Shown here: one piece after another, positions 34,164-42,955 of the stretch
How positions within the stretch are numbered: the first letter of the stretch is position 1
Layout: each line of letters opens with the position of its first letter
Source of the DNA: Kineosporia rhizophila
Lineage (GTDB): Bacteria; Actinomycetota; Actinomycetes; Actinomycetales; Kineosporiaceae
DNA: 64,000 nucleotides
Direction: 5' to 3'
NCBI RefSeq assembly: GCF_021277265.1
Contig: NZ_JAJSOH010000017.1
Coordinates: forward strand, 1-64,000
Position numbers and translations under genes: made by a program
The notes under the pieces: generated by a model
What the model saw: only the letters and a program-made list of their open reading frames with translations
What the model was told of the DNA's origin: nothing
Databases searched by the model: none

Positions 34164-34169
34164 TAGTTT
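34164..34169 (+). promoter_or_regulatory. -10 box of M20 dipeptidase (leaderless)
   Basis: TAGTTT, seven bases, then the ATG at 34177. Confidence 0.6.
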
Positions 34170-34176
34170 TCGGACC

Positions 34177-35559
34177 ATGAGTCAGCACAGTCGTACCCCC
34201 GATGTCGAAGCCCTCCGCCTGCGCCTGTCCGAGCTGATGCCCGGGGTGCGGGCCGATCTGGAGCGGCTCGTCCGGATCCCCAGCGTCTCCGCCGACGCCT
34301 TCGACCAGTCCACGCTGGAAGTCAGCGCCGAGGCGGTCGCCGGACTGCTGCGCGGAGCCGGGATCGACGACGTCGAGATCCTCCGGGTCGAAGGAGGGCG
34401 CCCGGCCGTGGTCGGCCGGCGTCCCGGTCCCGAGGGCGCCCCCACCGTCATGCTCTACGCACACCACGACGTGCAGCCCCCGGGGGCTGAGCAGCACTGG
34501 CAGACCCCGGCATTCGAGCCCACGGAGCGCGACGGCCGCCTGTACGCGCGCGGCGCCGCCGACGACAAGGCCGGAGTGATGGCCCACGTCGCGGCGCTAC
34601 GGCTGCTCGGCGACGAACTGGGAGTGGGCCTGGTCGTCTTCGTGGAGGGCGAGGAGGAGATCGGTTCCCCCACCTTCACCCCGTTCCTCAACGAGTACCG
34701 CGAGCGGCTGGCCGCCGACGTGATCGTGGTGGCCGACTCGGCGAACTGGAAGATCGGCGTGCCCGGCCTGACCACCACGCTGCGCGGTCTGGTCGACGGC
34801 ACGATCACGGTGCGCACGCTCGGGCACGCGGTGCACTCGGGCATGTACGGCGGCCCGGTGCCGGACGCCATGATGGCCACCACCCGTCTGCTCAACTCGT
34901 TCTGGACCGAGGACGGCACGCTGGCGATCGCCGGGCTGAAGTCGGGCGAGAGCGACCCGCTCGACTACCCGGAGGCCGACTTCCGGGCCGACTCGGGGCT
35001 GCTCGAGGGGGTGGAGCTGATCGGGGCGGGGTCGCTGACCTCGCGGATCTGGACCCGTCCGGCCCTGAGCATCATCGGGATCGACGCGCCCACCGTGGCG
35101 CAGGCCTCGAACACCCTGATCCCTGAGGTCCGGGTCAAGTTCTCGATGCGGATCGCGCCCGGCCAGGACCCGGCCGAGGCGTTCACCGCGATCGAGGCGC
35201 ACGTGCGGGCCAACGCGCCGTTCGGCGCCCAGGTGCAGGTGGCGCAGGGGGAGGCCGGGCACGCGTTCCAGGCCGACGTCAGCGGGCCGGTCTACGACGT
35301 GGCCCGCTGGGCGATGGAACAGGCGTGGGGCACGGCGCCGGTGGGCATCGGGATCGGCGGCTCGATCCCGTTCATCGCCGACCTGCTCGAGGTCTACCCG
35401 AAGGCGACCGTGCTGCTCACCGGTGTGGAGGACCCGGACTCCCGGGCCCACGGCGCCAACGAGTCGCTGCACCTGGCCGAGTTCGAGCGGGCCTGCCTGG
35501 CCGAGGCGCTGATGCTGACCGCGCTCGGATCACCGACCCCGCCGAACTCAGAGAACTAG
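34177..35559 (+). CDS. M20 family metallo-dipeptidase
   Basis: A 460-residue di-zinc exopeptidase. First zinc ligand in MLYAHHDVQPPG, bridging Asp in RGAADDKAGVMAH, catalytic Glu-Glu in EGEEEIGSP; the dimerisation (lid) domain inserts at ~190-330 before the C-terminal catalytic part with the last His (HGANESLHL). It probably cleaves dipeptides in the cytoplasm. The ATG at 34177 was preferred over an ATG at 34135 because it directly follows a -10 box. Confidence 0.93.
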   Translation: MSQHSRTPDVEALRLRLSELMPGVRADLERLVRIPSVSADAFDQSTLEVSAEAVAGLLRGAGIDDVEILRVEGGRPAVVGRRPGPEGAPTVMLYAHHDVQPPGAEQHWQTPAFEPTERDGRLYARGAADDKAGVMAHVAALRLLGDELGVGLVVFVEGEEEIGSPTFTPFLNEYRERLAADVIVVADSANWKIGVPGLTTTLRGLVDGTITVRTLGHAVHSGMYGGPVPDAMMATTRLLNSFWTEDGTLAIAGLKSGESDPLDYPEADFRADSGLLEGVELIGAGSLTSRIWTRPALSIIGIDAPTVAQASNTLIPEVRVKFSMRIAPGQDPAEAFTAIEAHVRANAPFGAQVQVAQGEAGHAFQADVSGPVYDVARWAMEQAWGTAPVGIGIGGSIPFIADLLEVYPKATVLLTGVEDPDSRAHGANESLHLAEFERACLAEALMLTALGSPTPPNSEN

Positions 35560-35566
35560 GGACGAT

Positions 35567-35599
35567 CGAAGAGGGGACGCCTCATGCGTCCCCTCTTCG
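35567..35599. terminator. Bidirectional terminator
   Basis: A perfect 14-bp stem (35567-35580 and 35586-35599) with loop CTCAT, between the convergent dipeptidase and nadA genes. Confidence 0.85.
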
Positions 35600-35609
35600 G
35601 GTCCAGCCC

Positions 35610-36851
35610 TCAGATACCGGGCAGTGCCAGCATCTGGTCGAGCGCCACCCGGGCCCAGTGGGCCACCTCCGGGTCGACCACGATCCGGTTGACCGGGCGC
35701 CCGGCCGCCAGCGACTCCAGGGACCAGACCAGGTGCGGCAGGTCGATCCGGTTCATCGTGGAGCAGAAGCAGACCGTGCGGTCGAGGTAGCTGATCTTCA
35801 GCTCCGGGTGCGCCTTGGCCAGGCGCCGCACCAGGTTCAGCTCGGTGCCGATCGCCCAGGCGCTGCCGGCCGGAGCCGACTCGATCGTGCGGATGATGTA
35901 CTCGGTGGAGCCGACCTGGTCGGCCTGCGAGACCACCTCGTACGTGCACTCGGGGTGGACCAGCACGTTCACGTCCGGCACCCGGCGACGCACGGTCGCC
36001 ACGTTGTCGGCGGTGAAACGGCCGTGCACCGAGCAGTGCCCCCGCCAGAGGATCATCCGGGCGTTCTTCAGCTGCTCGACGGTGAGCCCGCCCATCGGCT
36101 TGTGCGGGTTGTAGACCACGCAGTCGTCCGGCGAGAAGCCCAGGTCCCGCACCGCGGTGTTGCGGCCCAGGTGCTGGTCGGGCAGGAAGAACACCTTGCC
36201 CCGGCCGGCCGGGCGCTGCTCGAAGGCCCAGTCCAGCGCCACCCGCGCGTTCGAGGAGGTGCACACCGTGCCGCCGTGCCGGCCGGTGAAGGCCTTGATC
36301 GCGGCCGAGGAGTTCATGTAGGTGATCGGCACCACGTCCTCGGCCACCCCGGCCTCGACCAGCGCGTCCCAGGCCTCCTCGACCTGCCCGATCGCGGCCA
36401 TGTCGGCCATCGAGCAGCCCGCGGCCAGGTCCGGCAGCACGACCTGCTGGTGGCTGGCGGTCAGGATGTCGGCGCTCTCGGCCATGAAGTGCACGCCGCA
36501 GAACACGATGAACTCGGCGTCGGGGCGGTTGGCGGCGTCGCGGGCGAGCTTGAACGAGTCGCCGGTGACGTCGGCGAAGTCGATCACCTCGTCGCGCTGG
36601 TAGTGGTGGCCCAGCACGAAGGCGTTGCTGCCGAGCTTCTGGCGGGCGGCGTGGGCCCGGGCCACCAGGTCCGGGTCGGAGGCCACCGGCAGGTCTCCGG
36701 GGCACTCGACCCCGCGCTCGCTGCCCAGGTCCTGGGCCTGGCCCAGGAGCAGCAGGGCGGTGGGGGAGGAGGCCGGCTCGGCGAACGAGGACACGCCGGA
36801 AGGCCTGCTCTCGGGGAGGGACTCGACCGGTCCTTCGGTCCTCGTAGTCAT
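35610..36851 (-). CDS. nadA: Quinolinate synthase
   Basis: A 413-residue NadA, a [4Fe-4S] enzyme that condenses iminoaspartate with dihydroxyacetone phosphate to quinolinate for NAD synthesis. Cluster cysteines lie in IVFCGVHFM, HPECTYEV and TVCFCSTMN. Substrate residues are in GHHYQRDEVIDFAD and NPHKPMGG. The first ~65 residues are an actinobacterial extension. nadB and nadC are not next to it here. I chose the ATG at 36851; an ATG 24 bases upstream is possible. Divergent from glycerate kinase (30 bases apart). Confidence 0.95.
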   Translation of the reverse strand: MTTRTEGPVESLPESRPSGVSSFAEPASSPTALLLLGQAQDLGSERGVECPGDLPVASDPDLVARAHAARQKLGSNAFVLGHHYQRDEVIDFADVTGDSFKLARDAANRPDAEFIVFCGVHFMAESADILTASHQQVVLPDLAAGCSMADMAAIGQVEEAWDALVEAGVAEDVVPITYMNSSAAIKAFTGRHGGTVCTSSNARVALDWAFEQRPAGRGKVFFLPDQHLGRNTAVRDLGFSPDDCVVYNPHKPMGGLTVEQLKNARMILWRGHCSVHGRFTADNVATVRRRVPDVNVLVHPECTYEVVSQADQVGSTEYIIRTIESAPAGSAWAIGTELNLVRRLAKAHPELKISYLDRTVCFCSTMNRIDLPHLVWSLESLAAGRPVNRIVVDPEVAHWARVALDQMLALPGI

Positions 36852-36881
36852 TCGGTCATCATCCCATGACATGATTTCGCA

Positions 36882-38036
36882 GTGCGTGTGGTAATCGCCC
36901 CCGACAGCTTCTCCGGCACCCTCACCGCGCCGGCCGCGGCGCAGGCCCTGGCCGAGGGCTGGCAACGTCATGCACCCACCGATGACCTGGATCTTTGCCC
37001 GCTGTCGGACGGCGCGCAGGGATTCGTGGACGCGCTGGCGGCGGGGCTGCCCGGCCGTCTGGTCCCGGTCGAGGTCACCGGTCCGGCCGACGGCCCGGCG
37101 CTGGCCGTTATCTTCGTCACGCCTGGCGAAAGCGTGCAGAACACCGCATATCTCGAGGCGGCCCAGGCCTGCGGGCCGGAGCTGGTGCCGCCCGGTGGGC
37201 GCGACCCGGGCACGGCCACCAGCTTCGGGCTGGGCACCCTGATCGGCGCGGCGGTGCAGACCGGCGCCACCCGCATCGTGGTCGGCGTCGGGGGAGTGGT
37301 CACCAACGACGGCGGGGCCGGGATGCTGGCCGGCCTGGCCACCTCCCTGGGGCTGCCGGTACCCGAAGGGCTGCGGGCGGGCGGCCTGGCGCTCAAGGGC
37401 ATCACGGCCGAGCGACTGACCTCCCTCAACCAGTTGCGCGAGCGCCTGAGCGGGGTCGAGCTGATCGCGGCCACCGACTCCGACGTGGTCCTGCTCGGCT
37501 TCAAGGGCGTCAGTGCGCTGCACGCCAAGGAGAAGGGGGCGAGCCCGCAACAGGCCCAGGAGCTCGACCTGGCCCTGGGCGACTTCGCCCGGGCGGCGGT
37601 GGACGCCCTCGGGCAGCCGCAGCGGCTGGTCGCCGAGGCCGGTTCCGGCGCCGGAGGGGGCCTGGCCTTCGGGCTGCTCCTGCTCGGCGCCACCCGGCAG
37701 ATCGGCGCCGCCCTGGTCACCGAGGCGGTGGGCCTGGCCGAACGGCTCCAGGGAGCGGGCCTGGTGGTCACCGGTGAGGGCAGCCTGGACTGGCAGTCGC
37801 TGCGCGGGAAGGTGGTCACCGCGGTGGCCCGGCTGGCCCAGGAGGCCGCCGTACCCACGGTGGCGGTGGCCGGTCAGGTCCTGGTCGGGCGGCGCGAGCT
37901 GCTGTCGGTCGGCGTCGAGTCGGCCTACCCGGTGGCCCGTAACGCCGCCGAGGTGCAGGCCTCGCTCGCCGATCCGGCCGGGCGCCTGGCCGACCGGGCC
38001 CAGCGGGTGGCCCGCACCTGGTCGCCCCGCAGGTGA
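36882..38036 (+). CDS. Glycerate kinase (GarK/GlxK type)
   Basis: A 384-residue glycerate 2-kinase. The start VVIAPDSFSGTLTAPAAA holds the substrate-binding Lys/Ser position of the family (with Ser-Gly-Thr rather than Phe-Lys-Gly), and GVGGVVTNDGGAGMLAGL and VTGEGSLDWQSLRGKVV are the conserved Gly-rich motifs. The usual KG in PDSFKGSL is replaced by SGTL, so specificity is not certain. GTG start, six bases after CATGAT, suggests a leaderless message. In mycobacteria the same gene precedes the HesB protein (Rv2205c). Confidence 0.88.
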   Translation: MRVVIAPDSFSGTLTAPAAAQALAEGWQRHAPTDDLDLCPLSDGAQGFVDALAAGLPGRLVPVEVTGPADGPALAVIFVTPGESVQNTAYLEAAQACGPELVPPGGRDPGTATSFGLGTLIGAAVQTGATRIVVGVGGVVTNDGGAGMLAGLATSLGLPVPEGLRAGGLALKGITAERLTSLNQLRERLSGVELIAATDSDVVLLGFKGVSALHAKEKGASPQQAQELDLALGDFARAAVDALGQPQRLVAEAGSGAGGGLAFGLLLLGATRQIGAALVTEAVGLAERLQGAGLVVTGEGSLDWQSLRGKVVTAVARLAQEAAVPTVAVAGQVLVGRRELLSVGVESAYPVARNAAEVQASLADPAGRLADRAQRVARTWSPRR

Positions 38037-38151
38037 CGTACGCTGAAGGCACGGATTCGTCGGCAGAACCGGGAATTCCCCGGGCCTGATCGCTGCTGAC
38101 CGGTACGCAGAACTGGCCGACCTGACCGTTCAACGAGCAGGAGATCTACGC

Positions 38152-38529
38152 ATGACCGTCAACGAGACCGAGCAGAGCACCGTCGCGACCGAGGCGAAGC
38201 CGGCGCACGGCGTGCTGCTCACCGACGTCGCCACCAGCAAGGTGAAGAGCCTGCTCGAGCAGGAGGGCCGCGACGACCTGCGGCTGCGCATCGCAGTCCA
38301 GCCGGGTGGCTGCTCCGGTCTGATCTACGAGCTGTACTTCGACGAGCGCACGCTCGACGGTGACCTGGTCCGCGACTTCGACGGCGTCGGTGTCGTCGTC
38401 GACCGGATGAGCGCCCCGTACCTCGAGGGTGCCTCGATCGACTTCGCCGACACGATCGCGAAGCAGGGCTTCACCATCGACAACCCGAACGCCCAGGGCA
38501 GCTGCGCCTGTGGAGACAGCTTCCACTGA
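38152..38529 (+). CDS. erpA: A-type iron-sulfur cluster insertion protein
   Basis: A 125-residue HesB/IscA-type carrier with the three cluster cysteines: Cys in QPGGCSGLIYELYF and the C-terminal pair GSCACGDSF. It delivers Fe-S clusters to apo-proteins, probably including lipoyl synthase and quinolinate synthase encoded nearby. The first ~18 residues are a non-conserved extension. AGGAG ribosome site. A strong terminator follows. Confidence 0.93.
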   Translation: MTVNETEQSTVATEAKPAHGVLLTDVATSKVKSLLEQEGRDDLRLRIAVQPGGCSGLIYELYFDERTLDGDLVRDFDGVGVVVDRMSAPYLEGASIDFADTIAKQGFTIDNPNAQGSCACGDSFH

Positions 38530-38542
38530 TCCGCACCGCCTT

Positions 38543-38582
38543 CGAACAGGCCGCACCCACCGGGTGCGGCCTGTTCGGTTTT
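38543..38582 (+). terminator. Rho-independent terminator of erpA
   Basis: Perfect 16-bp stem (38543-38558 and 38562-38577), 3-base loop, followed by GTTTTG. This is the most canonical terminator in the window. Confidence 0.92.
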
Positions 38583-38630
38583 GTGGGCACTCGCGGGCGG
38601 TTGGTCGGTTCCCCGGAGCGCAGTCACCGG

Positions 38631-38636
38631 TAGGCT
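38631..38636 (+). promoter_or_regulatory. -10 box of adoK
   Basis: TAGGCT, eight bases, then the GTG at 38645. Same box and spacing as for the NTF2-like gene at 13984. Confidence 0.5.
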
Positions 38637-38644
38637 TCCCAGTC

Positions 38645-39628
38645 GTGCGTATCGCCGTTACCGGATCCATCGCGACCGACCACCTCATGACCTTCGACGG
38701 GCGTTTCGCCGACAGTCTGCTCAAGGAGCAGCTGGAGAAGGTCTCCCTCTCCTTCCTCGTCGGGGACCTGCAGATCCGGCGCGGTGGCGTCGGCTGCAAC
38801 ATCTCCTTCGGCCTGGGCAACCTCGGGCTGCGGCCGCTGCTGGTGGGCTCGGCCGGTGAGGACTTCGCCGAGTACCGGTCCTGGCTGGAGCGGCACAACG
38901 TGGACTGCTCCGGAGTGCGGATCTCGCAGACCCTGCACACCGCCCGGTTCATCTGCACCACCGACTCCGAGCAGGCCCAGATCGCCTCCTTCTACCCGGG
39001 GGCGATGTCCGAGGCCAGCCAGATCGAGCTCGGCCCGCTGTCCGCCGAGGGCCCGCTCGACCTGGTCGTGGTCAGCCCCAACGACCCCGAGGCGATGCTC
39101 CGGCACACCGAGGAGTGCCGCTCGCGCGGCATCCCGTTCGCGGCCGACCCCTCCCAGCAGCTGGCCTGGGCCGACGGCCCGCTGATCCGCCAGTACATCG
39201 ACGGCGCGACCTACCTGTTCAGCAACGACTACGAGGCCGGGCTGATCGAGTCCAAGACCGGCTGGAGCGCCGAGGAGATCCTCGGCCGGGTCGGCATGCG
39301 GGTCACCACGCACGGCGAGAAGGGCGTGTTCATCGAGGTCAAGGGCGAGGAGACGATCCACGTGCCGATCGTCCCGGCCACCCGCCTGGCCGACCCGACG
39401 GGTATCGGCGACGCCTTCCGGGCCGGCTTCCTGGCCGGTATCGCCTGGGGCCTCAGCCCCGAGCGCAGCGCCCAGGTCGGGGCCACGCTGGCCACGCTGG
39501 TGCTGGAGACGGTCGGGCCGCAGGAGTACAACCTGTCCCGGGCCGGTTTCGTCGAGCGCTTCACCTCCGTCTACGGCGAGGCCGCGGCGGCCGAACTGGA
39601 GCCGCACCTCGTCACCTTCCGCCCGTAG
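38645..39628 (+). CDS. adoK: Adenosine kinase (PfkB family)
   Basis: A 327-residue PfkB-family kinase that follows the mycobacterial adenosine kinase closely: VTGSIATDHLM at the start, KVSLSFLVGDL, GGVGCNISFGLG (nucleoside site), IASFYPGAMSEA, AADPSQQLAWADG, YLFSNDYEAGLI and the catalytic DPTGIGDAFRAGFL with the base Asp. It phosphorylates adenosine to AMP in purine salvage. GTG start just after a -10 box. In M. tuberculosis adoK lies between the ctaC and hesB regions, as here. Confidence 0.93.
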   Translation: MRIAVTGSIATDHLMTFDGRFADSLLKEQLEKVSLSFLVGDLQIRRGGVGCNISFGLGNLGLRPLLVGSAGEDFAEYRSWLERHNVDCSGVRISQTLHTARFICTTDSEQAQIASFYPGAMSEASQIELGPLSAEGPLDLVVVSPNDPEAMLRHTEECRSRGIPFAADPSQQLAWADGPLIRQYIDGATYLFSNDYEAGLIESKTGWSAEEILGRVGMRVTTHGEKGVFIEVKGEETIHVPIVPATRLADPTGIGDAFRAGFLAGIAWGLSPERSAQVGATLATLVLETVGPQEYNLSRAGFVERFTSVYGEAAAAELEPHLVTFRP

Positions 39629-39712
39629 CGCCGAGGGCCAGTGCGAGACGGCGTGCGGGGAGAAGACGAGCGGCACCGGCGGGACGAGGCGGGCTTCGGA
39701 GGGTCGACCGGA

Positions 39713-40405
39713 ATGACTGCGCAACCGGTGGAGCCGCTGGCCAGCCGGTACGCCTTCGACCTGTCGGTGGCCGTGCCGGGTGAGGACCTGATCGGGGTGG
39801 GCGCCGACCTGGAACCCGGCACGCTGCTGGCCGGCTACCGCTCGGCGGTCTTCCCGATGGGCCTCGGCCGGCACGGCCGGGGCCCGCTCGGCTGGTGGTC
39901 GCCCGATCCGCGCGGCGTCCTGCCGCTGGGCGGGCTCAAGGTCAGCCGCTCGCTCCGCAAGGCCCTGAACACCTTCGAGGTCCGGGTGGACACGGCGTTC
40001 GAGGAGGTCCTGGCCGGTTGCGCGGACGTGCGCCGGCCAGGTCGCTGGATCACCCCGCGGATCGCCGAGGCCTACCGTCGGCTGCACGACCTGGGGTGGG
40101 CACACTCGGTCGAGTGCTGGCGCGACGGCCGGCTCGCGGGCGGCCTGTACGGCGTGGGTATCGGCGGTCTGTTCGCGGGGGAGTCGATGTTCCACCGCGA
40201 GACCGACGCCTCGAAGGTCGCGCTGGTGGCTCTGGTCCGGATGCTGATGGAAGACGGTGACGAGCGCCGGCTGCTCGATGTGCAGTGGCGTACAGACCAC
40301 CTGGCCAGCCTCGGGGTGGTGGAGATCGGCCGTCAGGAGTACCGCGCCCGCCTGGAAGAAGCGCTGCTCCTACCCCGCCCGGCCGTGTTCAGTCGCCCGG
40401 TCTGA
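39713..40405 (+). CDS. aat: Leucyl/phenylalanyl-tRNA--protein transferase
   Basis: A 230-residue Aat, which adds Leu or Phe to the N-terminus of proteins bearing Arg or Lys, marking them for ClpS/ClpAP in the N-end rule pathway. Signature segments: AYRSAVFPMGLG, WWSPDPRGVLPL, RWITPRIAEAYRRLHDLGWAHSVECWRDGRLAGGLYGVGIGGLFAGESMFHRE. The start chosen is the ATG at 39713 with GGAGG upstream. Its 3' end overlaps the convergent tusA by 17 bases. Confidence 0.93.
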   Translation: MTAQPVEPLASRYAFDLSVAVPGEDLIGVGADLEPGTLLAGYRSAVFPMGLGRHGRGPLGWWSPDPRGVLPLGGLKVSRSLRKALNTFEVRVDTAFEEVLAGCADVRRPGRWITPRIAEAYRRLHDLGWAHSVECWRDGRLAGGLYGVGIGGLFAGESMFHRETDASKVALVALVRMLMEDGDERRLLDVQWRTDHLASLGVVEIGRQEYRARLEEALLLPRPAVFSRPV

Positions 40406-40643
40406 CCCGTACCTCGCTGCGCAGGAAACGACCGGTCTCGTCGATCGTCCATTCCTGATCGACCACCTCCGCGCCGCGCAGCCGGCACCAGGCCGCGATG
40501 TCCGGCTCGGCCGCCGGATCAGTACTCAGCACGGTGACCACACTGCCCGGCACGGCCAGCTTCGCGGCGGCGGCCAGGCGGATGATCGGCAGGGGGCACC
40601 GCAGTCCCCGAGCGTCCACGACCGACTGACCACCATCGTCCAT
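40389..40643 (-). CDS. tusA: TusA-family sulfur carrier
   Basis: An 84-residue TusA/SirA protein. The N-terminal CPxP motif (GLRCPLPIIRLA) gives the persulfide cysteine. TusA passes sulfur from a cysteine desulfurase to tRNA thiolation, molybdenum cofactor or Fe-S pathways. It starts 10 bases after the cysteine-desulfurase-like gene; in some actinobacteria the two are one fused protein (from memory). A TAGCTT -10-like box overlaps the upstream stop codon seven bases before the ATG, so it may also be transcribed alone. Confidence 0.88.
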   Translation of the reverse strand: MDDGGQSVVDARGLRCPLPIIRLAAAAKLAVPGSVVTVLSTDPAAEPDIAAWCRLRGAEVVDQEWTIDETGRFLRSEVRVRPGD

Positions 40644-40653
40644 TGGTGGAAAG

Positions 40654-41835
40654 CTACAGATCCTCGGCGCCCAGCAGCGAACGCACCTGGGCCACCGCCT
40701 CGGGAAGGGCGGCGCAGAAGCGCTCCACGGCCTCGGGCCGTACGTCCACCGGCAGCCCCACGCGCACGTTCCCGTGGGTGAGTACGCCCATGGCGGCCAG
40801 TACGTGACTGGGTTCCAGGGTGGACGCCGTGCAGGCCGACCCGGAACCCACCGCGAACCCCCGACGGTCCAGGTCGTTCACGATTGCTTCGCCGTCCACG
40901 TACAGGCTGGAGAAAGTGACCAGGTGGGGCAGTCGCTCGTCCGGGTCGCCCACCACCTCGGTGTCGGGGACCGCGGCCGCCGCCGCCCGGATCCGGTCGG
41001 TGAGCTCACGCCGCACCCGGCTCAGTTCGGCCCGCTGCGCGGTGACCGCCCGCAGCACGACCGCCGCGGCCAGCGCACTCGGAACCGAGACCGAGCCGGG
41101 GACCTTCTCGGTTCCCTCGTCGGCGGGATAGGGCGAGAGCCAGCGGGTGTTGGCGCGGATCGCCAGCACCCCCAGCCCGTCCGGCGCGCCCCAGGATCGC
41201 GGGTCGGCCGTCAGCAGGTCCCAGTTCGGATCTATGGACGTGTGTCCGGCCGCGGCCGCTGCATCGACCAGTAAGGGGACACCGGCCTTCTTGGTCGCCT
41301 CGGCCGCCGCACCCACCGGCTGCAGCGTGCCCACCTCACCGTTCGCCGCCTGGAGACAGGCCAGCGCGACACCTTCGCCCGACACGGCCTCGCCGAAGGC
41401 CGGCAGTTCGACACGCCCGAGCCGGTCGACCGGAATCAGGACGGGCTCGCCGGAGAACTCGGCGGCGTGCAGGACCGCGGAGTGCTCGACCGCCGACATC
41501 ACCACCCGGCGCCCCACCCGGCGCCGGGCGTGCAGGGTGCCCAGCACGGCTGCGTGCACGGCCTCGGTGTGGGAGCCGGTGAACACCAGCTCCTCGGTGC
41601 GGGCGCCCAGGTCAGCGGCGATCGACTCGCGCGCGCCCTCGAGCAGGAGACGGGCCGAACGCCCTTCCCGGTGCAGTCGGCGCGGGTCCGCCCAACCCTC
41701 CGCGACCGCTGTGTGCCAGGCTTCCCGTCCGGACGGGTGAAGCGGTGCGACAGTGGATGCGTCCAGATAAGTCCGTTGCGCCCGTACTCCTTCCGGGTGA
41801 GGAACGCCTGGTCGAGCCGGGGGACCGTAAGTCAT
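40654..41835 (-). CDS. Cysteine desulfurase-like protein lacking the PLP lysine
   Basis: A 393-residue fold-type I aminotransferase (class V) related to NifS/IscS/SufS. Most landmarks are kept: TYLDASTVAPLHP, SAVEHSAVLHAAE (stacking His), ANGEVGTLQPV, LLVDAAAAAGH (Asp), GTEKVPGSV and the active-site cysteine loop GSGSACTASTLEPSHVL. The segment that should read (S/T)xHK before the G-P-K/A-G-x-G turn is TADPRSWGAPDGLG, with Arg-Ser in place of His-Lys, and no lysine nearby can replace it. I re-read the codons (ACG GCC GAC CCG CGA TCC TGG). Either a divergent enzyme or a non-catalytic sulfur carrier partner of TusA. Start ATG at 41835. Confidence 0.85.
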   Translation of the reverse strand: MTYGPPARPGVPHPEGVRAQRTYLDASTVAPLHPSGREAWHTAVAEGWADPRRLHREGRSARLLLEGARESIAADLGARTEELVFTGSHTEAVHAAVLGTLHARRRVGRRVVMSAVEHSAVLHAAEFSGEPVLIPVDRLGRVELPAFGEAVSGEGVALACLQAANGEVGTLQPVGAAAEATKKAGVPLLVDAAAAAGHTSIDPNWDLLTADPRSWGAPDGLGVLAIRANTRWLSPYPADEGTEKVPGSVSVPSALAAAVVLRAVTAQRAELSRVRRELTDRIRAAAAAVPDTEVVGDPDERLPHLVTFSSLYVDGEAIVNDLDRRGFAVGSGSACTASTLEPSHVLAAMGVLTHGNVRVGLPVDVRPEAVERFCAALPEAVAQVRSLLGAEDL

Positions 41836-41914
41836 CCCCGCAGTGTCTCTCGTCCCTGGCACGCCACGCCGATACCAAGTCCGACCCATCGCGGGCGCTG
41901 TCGGAGGCACCCGC

Positions 41915-41920
41915 TACCCT
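41915..41920 (+). promoter_or_regulatory. Likely -10 box of the ctaCDF operon
   Basis: TACCCT, 24 bases before the ctaC ATG, leaves room for the GGGAG ribosome site; the promoter is placed by position only. Confidence 0.4.
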
Positions 41921-41944
41921 GCTCACGAACGAGAAATCGGGAGC

Positions 41945-42955
41945 ATGAAAATTCAGCAAAAGCACTCGGGGTCACAGGCGATGACCGGGCACCGGGACGA
42001 GACCGTGGGAAGGCCGCCGTTGCGTTCGCACGAGGGGTTTGGCAAGGCGCGTCGGCGCGCCCGTGCAGTTGCCGTGGGTTTGGCCGGCGCTGCTCTACTG
42101 ACTTTGTCCGGCTGCACCGATGCGGTGCAGCGAGGGTGGTTCCCCGAAGACAGCGTGGGGGCCACCGACCACACCGAGCGGATCAGCGATCTGTGGCGTG
42201 GTTCCTGGATCGCCGCACTGATCGTCGGTGCGATCGTCTGGGGCCTGGTGATCTGGTGCATGATCGCGTACCGGCGCCGTAAGGGCGAGACCGGTGTGCC
42301 CGCGCAGATCCGCTACCACCTCCCGCTGGAGGTCATGTACACGGTCATCCCGGTCATGATGATCGCGGTGCTCTTCGGGTACACGGCCCGTGACCAGTCG
42401 GAGATCCTCGACACCAGCGAGAAGCCCGACGTCACCATCGGCGTCGTGGGCAAGCAGTGGTCGTGGGACTTCAACTACAAGGACAGCGACGTCTACGAGT
42501 CCGGCGTGATGGGCCAGCTCGACGGCAACGAGGGCGCGGAGGCCGAGCTGCCGACGCTGTACCTGCCGGTCGGCAAGCGCGTCCAGTTCGACCTCACCTC
42601 GCGCGACGTCATCCACTCGTTCTGGATCCCCGCCTTCCTGATGAAGATGGACATGATCCCCGGGATCGAGAACAAGTTCCAGGTCACCCCGGCCGTCGAG
42701 GGCAGCTTCAAGGGCAAGTGCGCGGAGCTGTGCGGCGAGTACCACTCCGAGATGCTGTTCAACGTCGAGGTGGTCAGCCAGGCCGAGTACGACCAGCACA
42801 TGGCCGACCTCGAGGCGCGCGGCCAGACCGGTCAGCTCGAGACCGAGCTCGGCCGTAGCGAGATGGCCCCGGAGAGCTCGGACGCCGAGGAGGCGGGCAA
42901 CAGCGACGCCCAGTCCTTCTCGACCGAATCGAAGACGGCAGAGGTCCAGCGATGA
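41945..42955 (+). CDS. ctaC: Cytochrome c oxidase subunit II
   Basis: A 336-residue subunit II of the aa3 oxidase. It begins with a basic region and a lipoprotein signal ([14 protein letters not shown], lipobox LSGC), two transmembrane helices (~77-97 and ~115-137), and the extracytoplasmic cupredoxin domain with the CuA ligands in IHSFWIPAF and [12 protein letters not shown]. The C-terminal 40 residues are an acidic tail. CuA takes electrons from the diheme c subunit QcrC in the bcc-aa3 supercomplex. GGGAG site. ctaD follows with a 4-base overlap. Confidence 0.97.
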   Translation: MKIQQKHSGSQAMTGHRDETVGRPPLRSHEGFGKARRRARAVAVGLAGAALLTLSGCTDAVQRGWFPEDSVGATDHTERISDLWRGSWIAALIVGAIVWGLVIWCMIAYRRRKGETGVPAQIRYHLPLEVMYTVIPVMMIAVLFGYTARDQSEILDTSEKPDVTIGVVGKQWSWDFNYKDSDVYESGVMGQLDGNEGAEAELPTLYLPVGKRVQFDLTSRDVIHSFWIPAFLMKMDMIPGIENKFQVTPAVEGSFKGKCAELCGEYHSEMLFNVEVVSQAEYDQHMADLEARGQTGQLETELGRSEMAPESSDAEEAGNSDAQSFSTESKTAEVQR

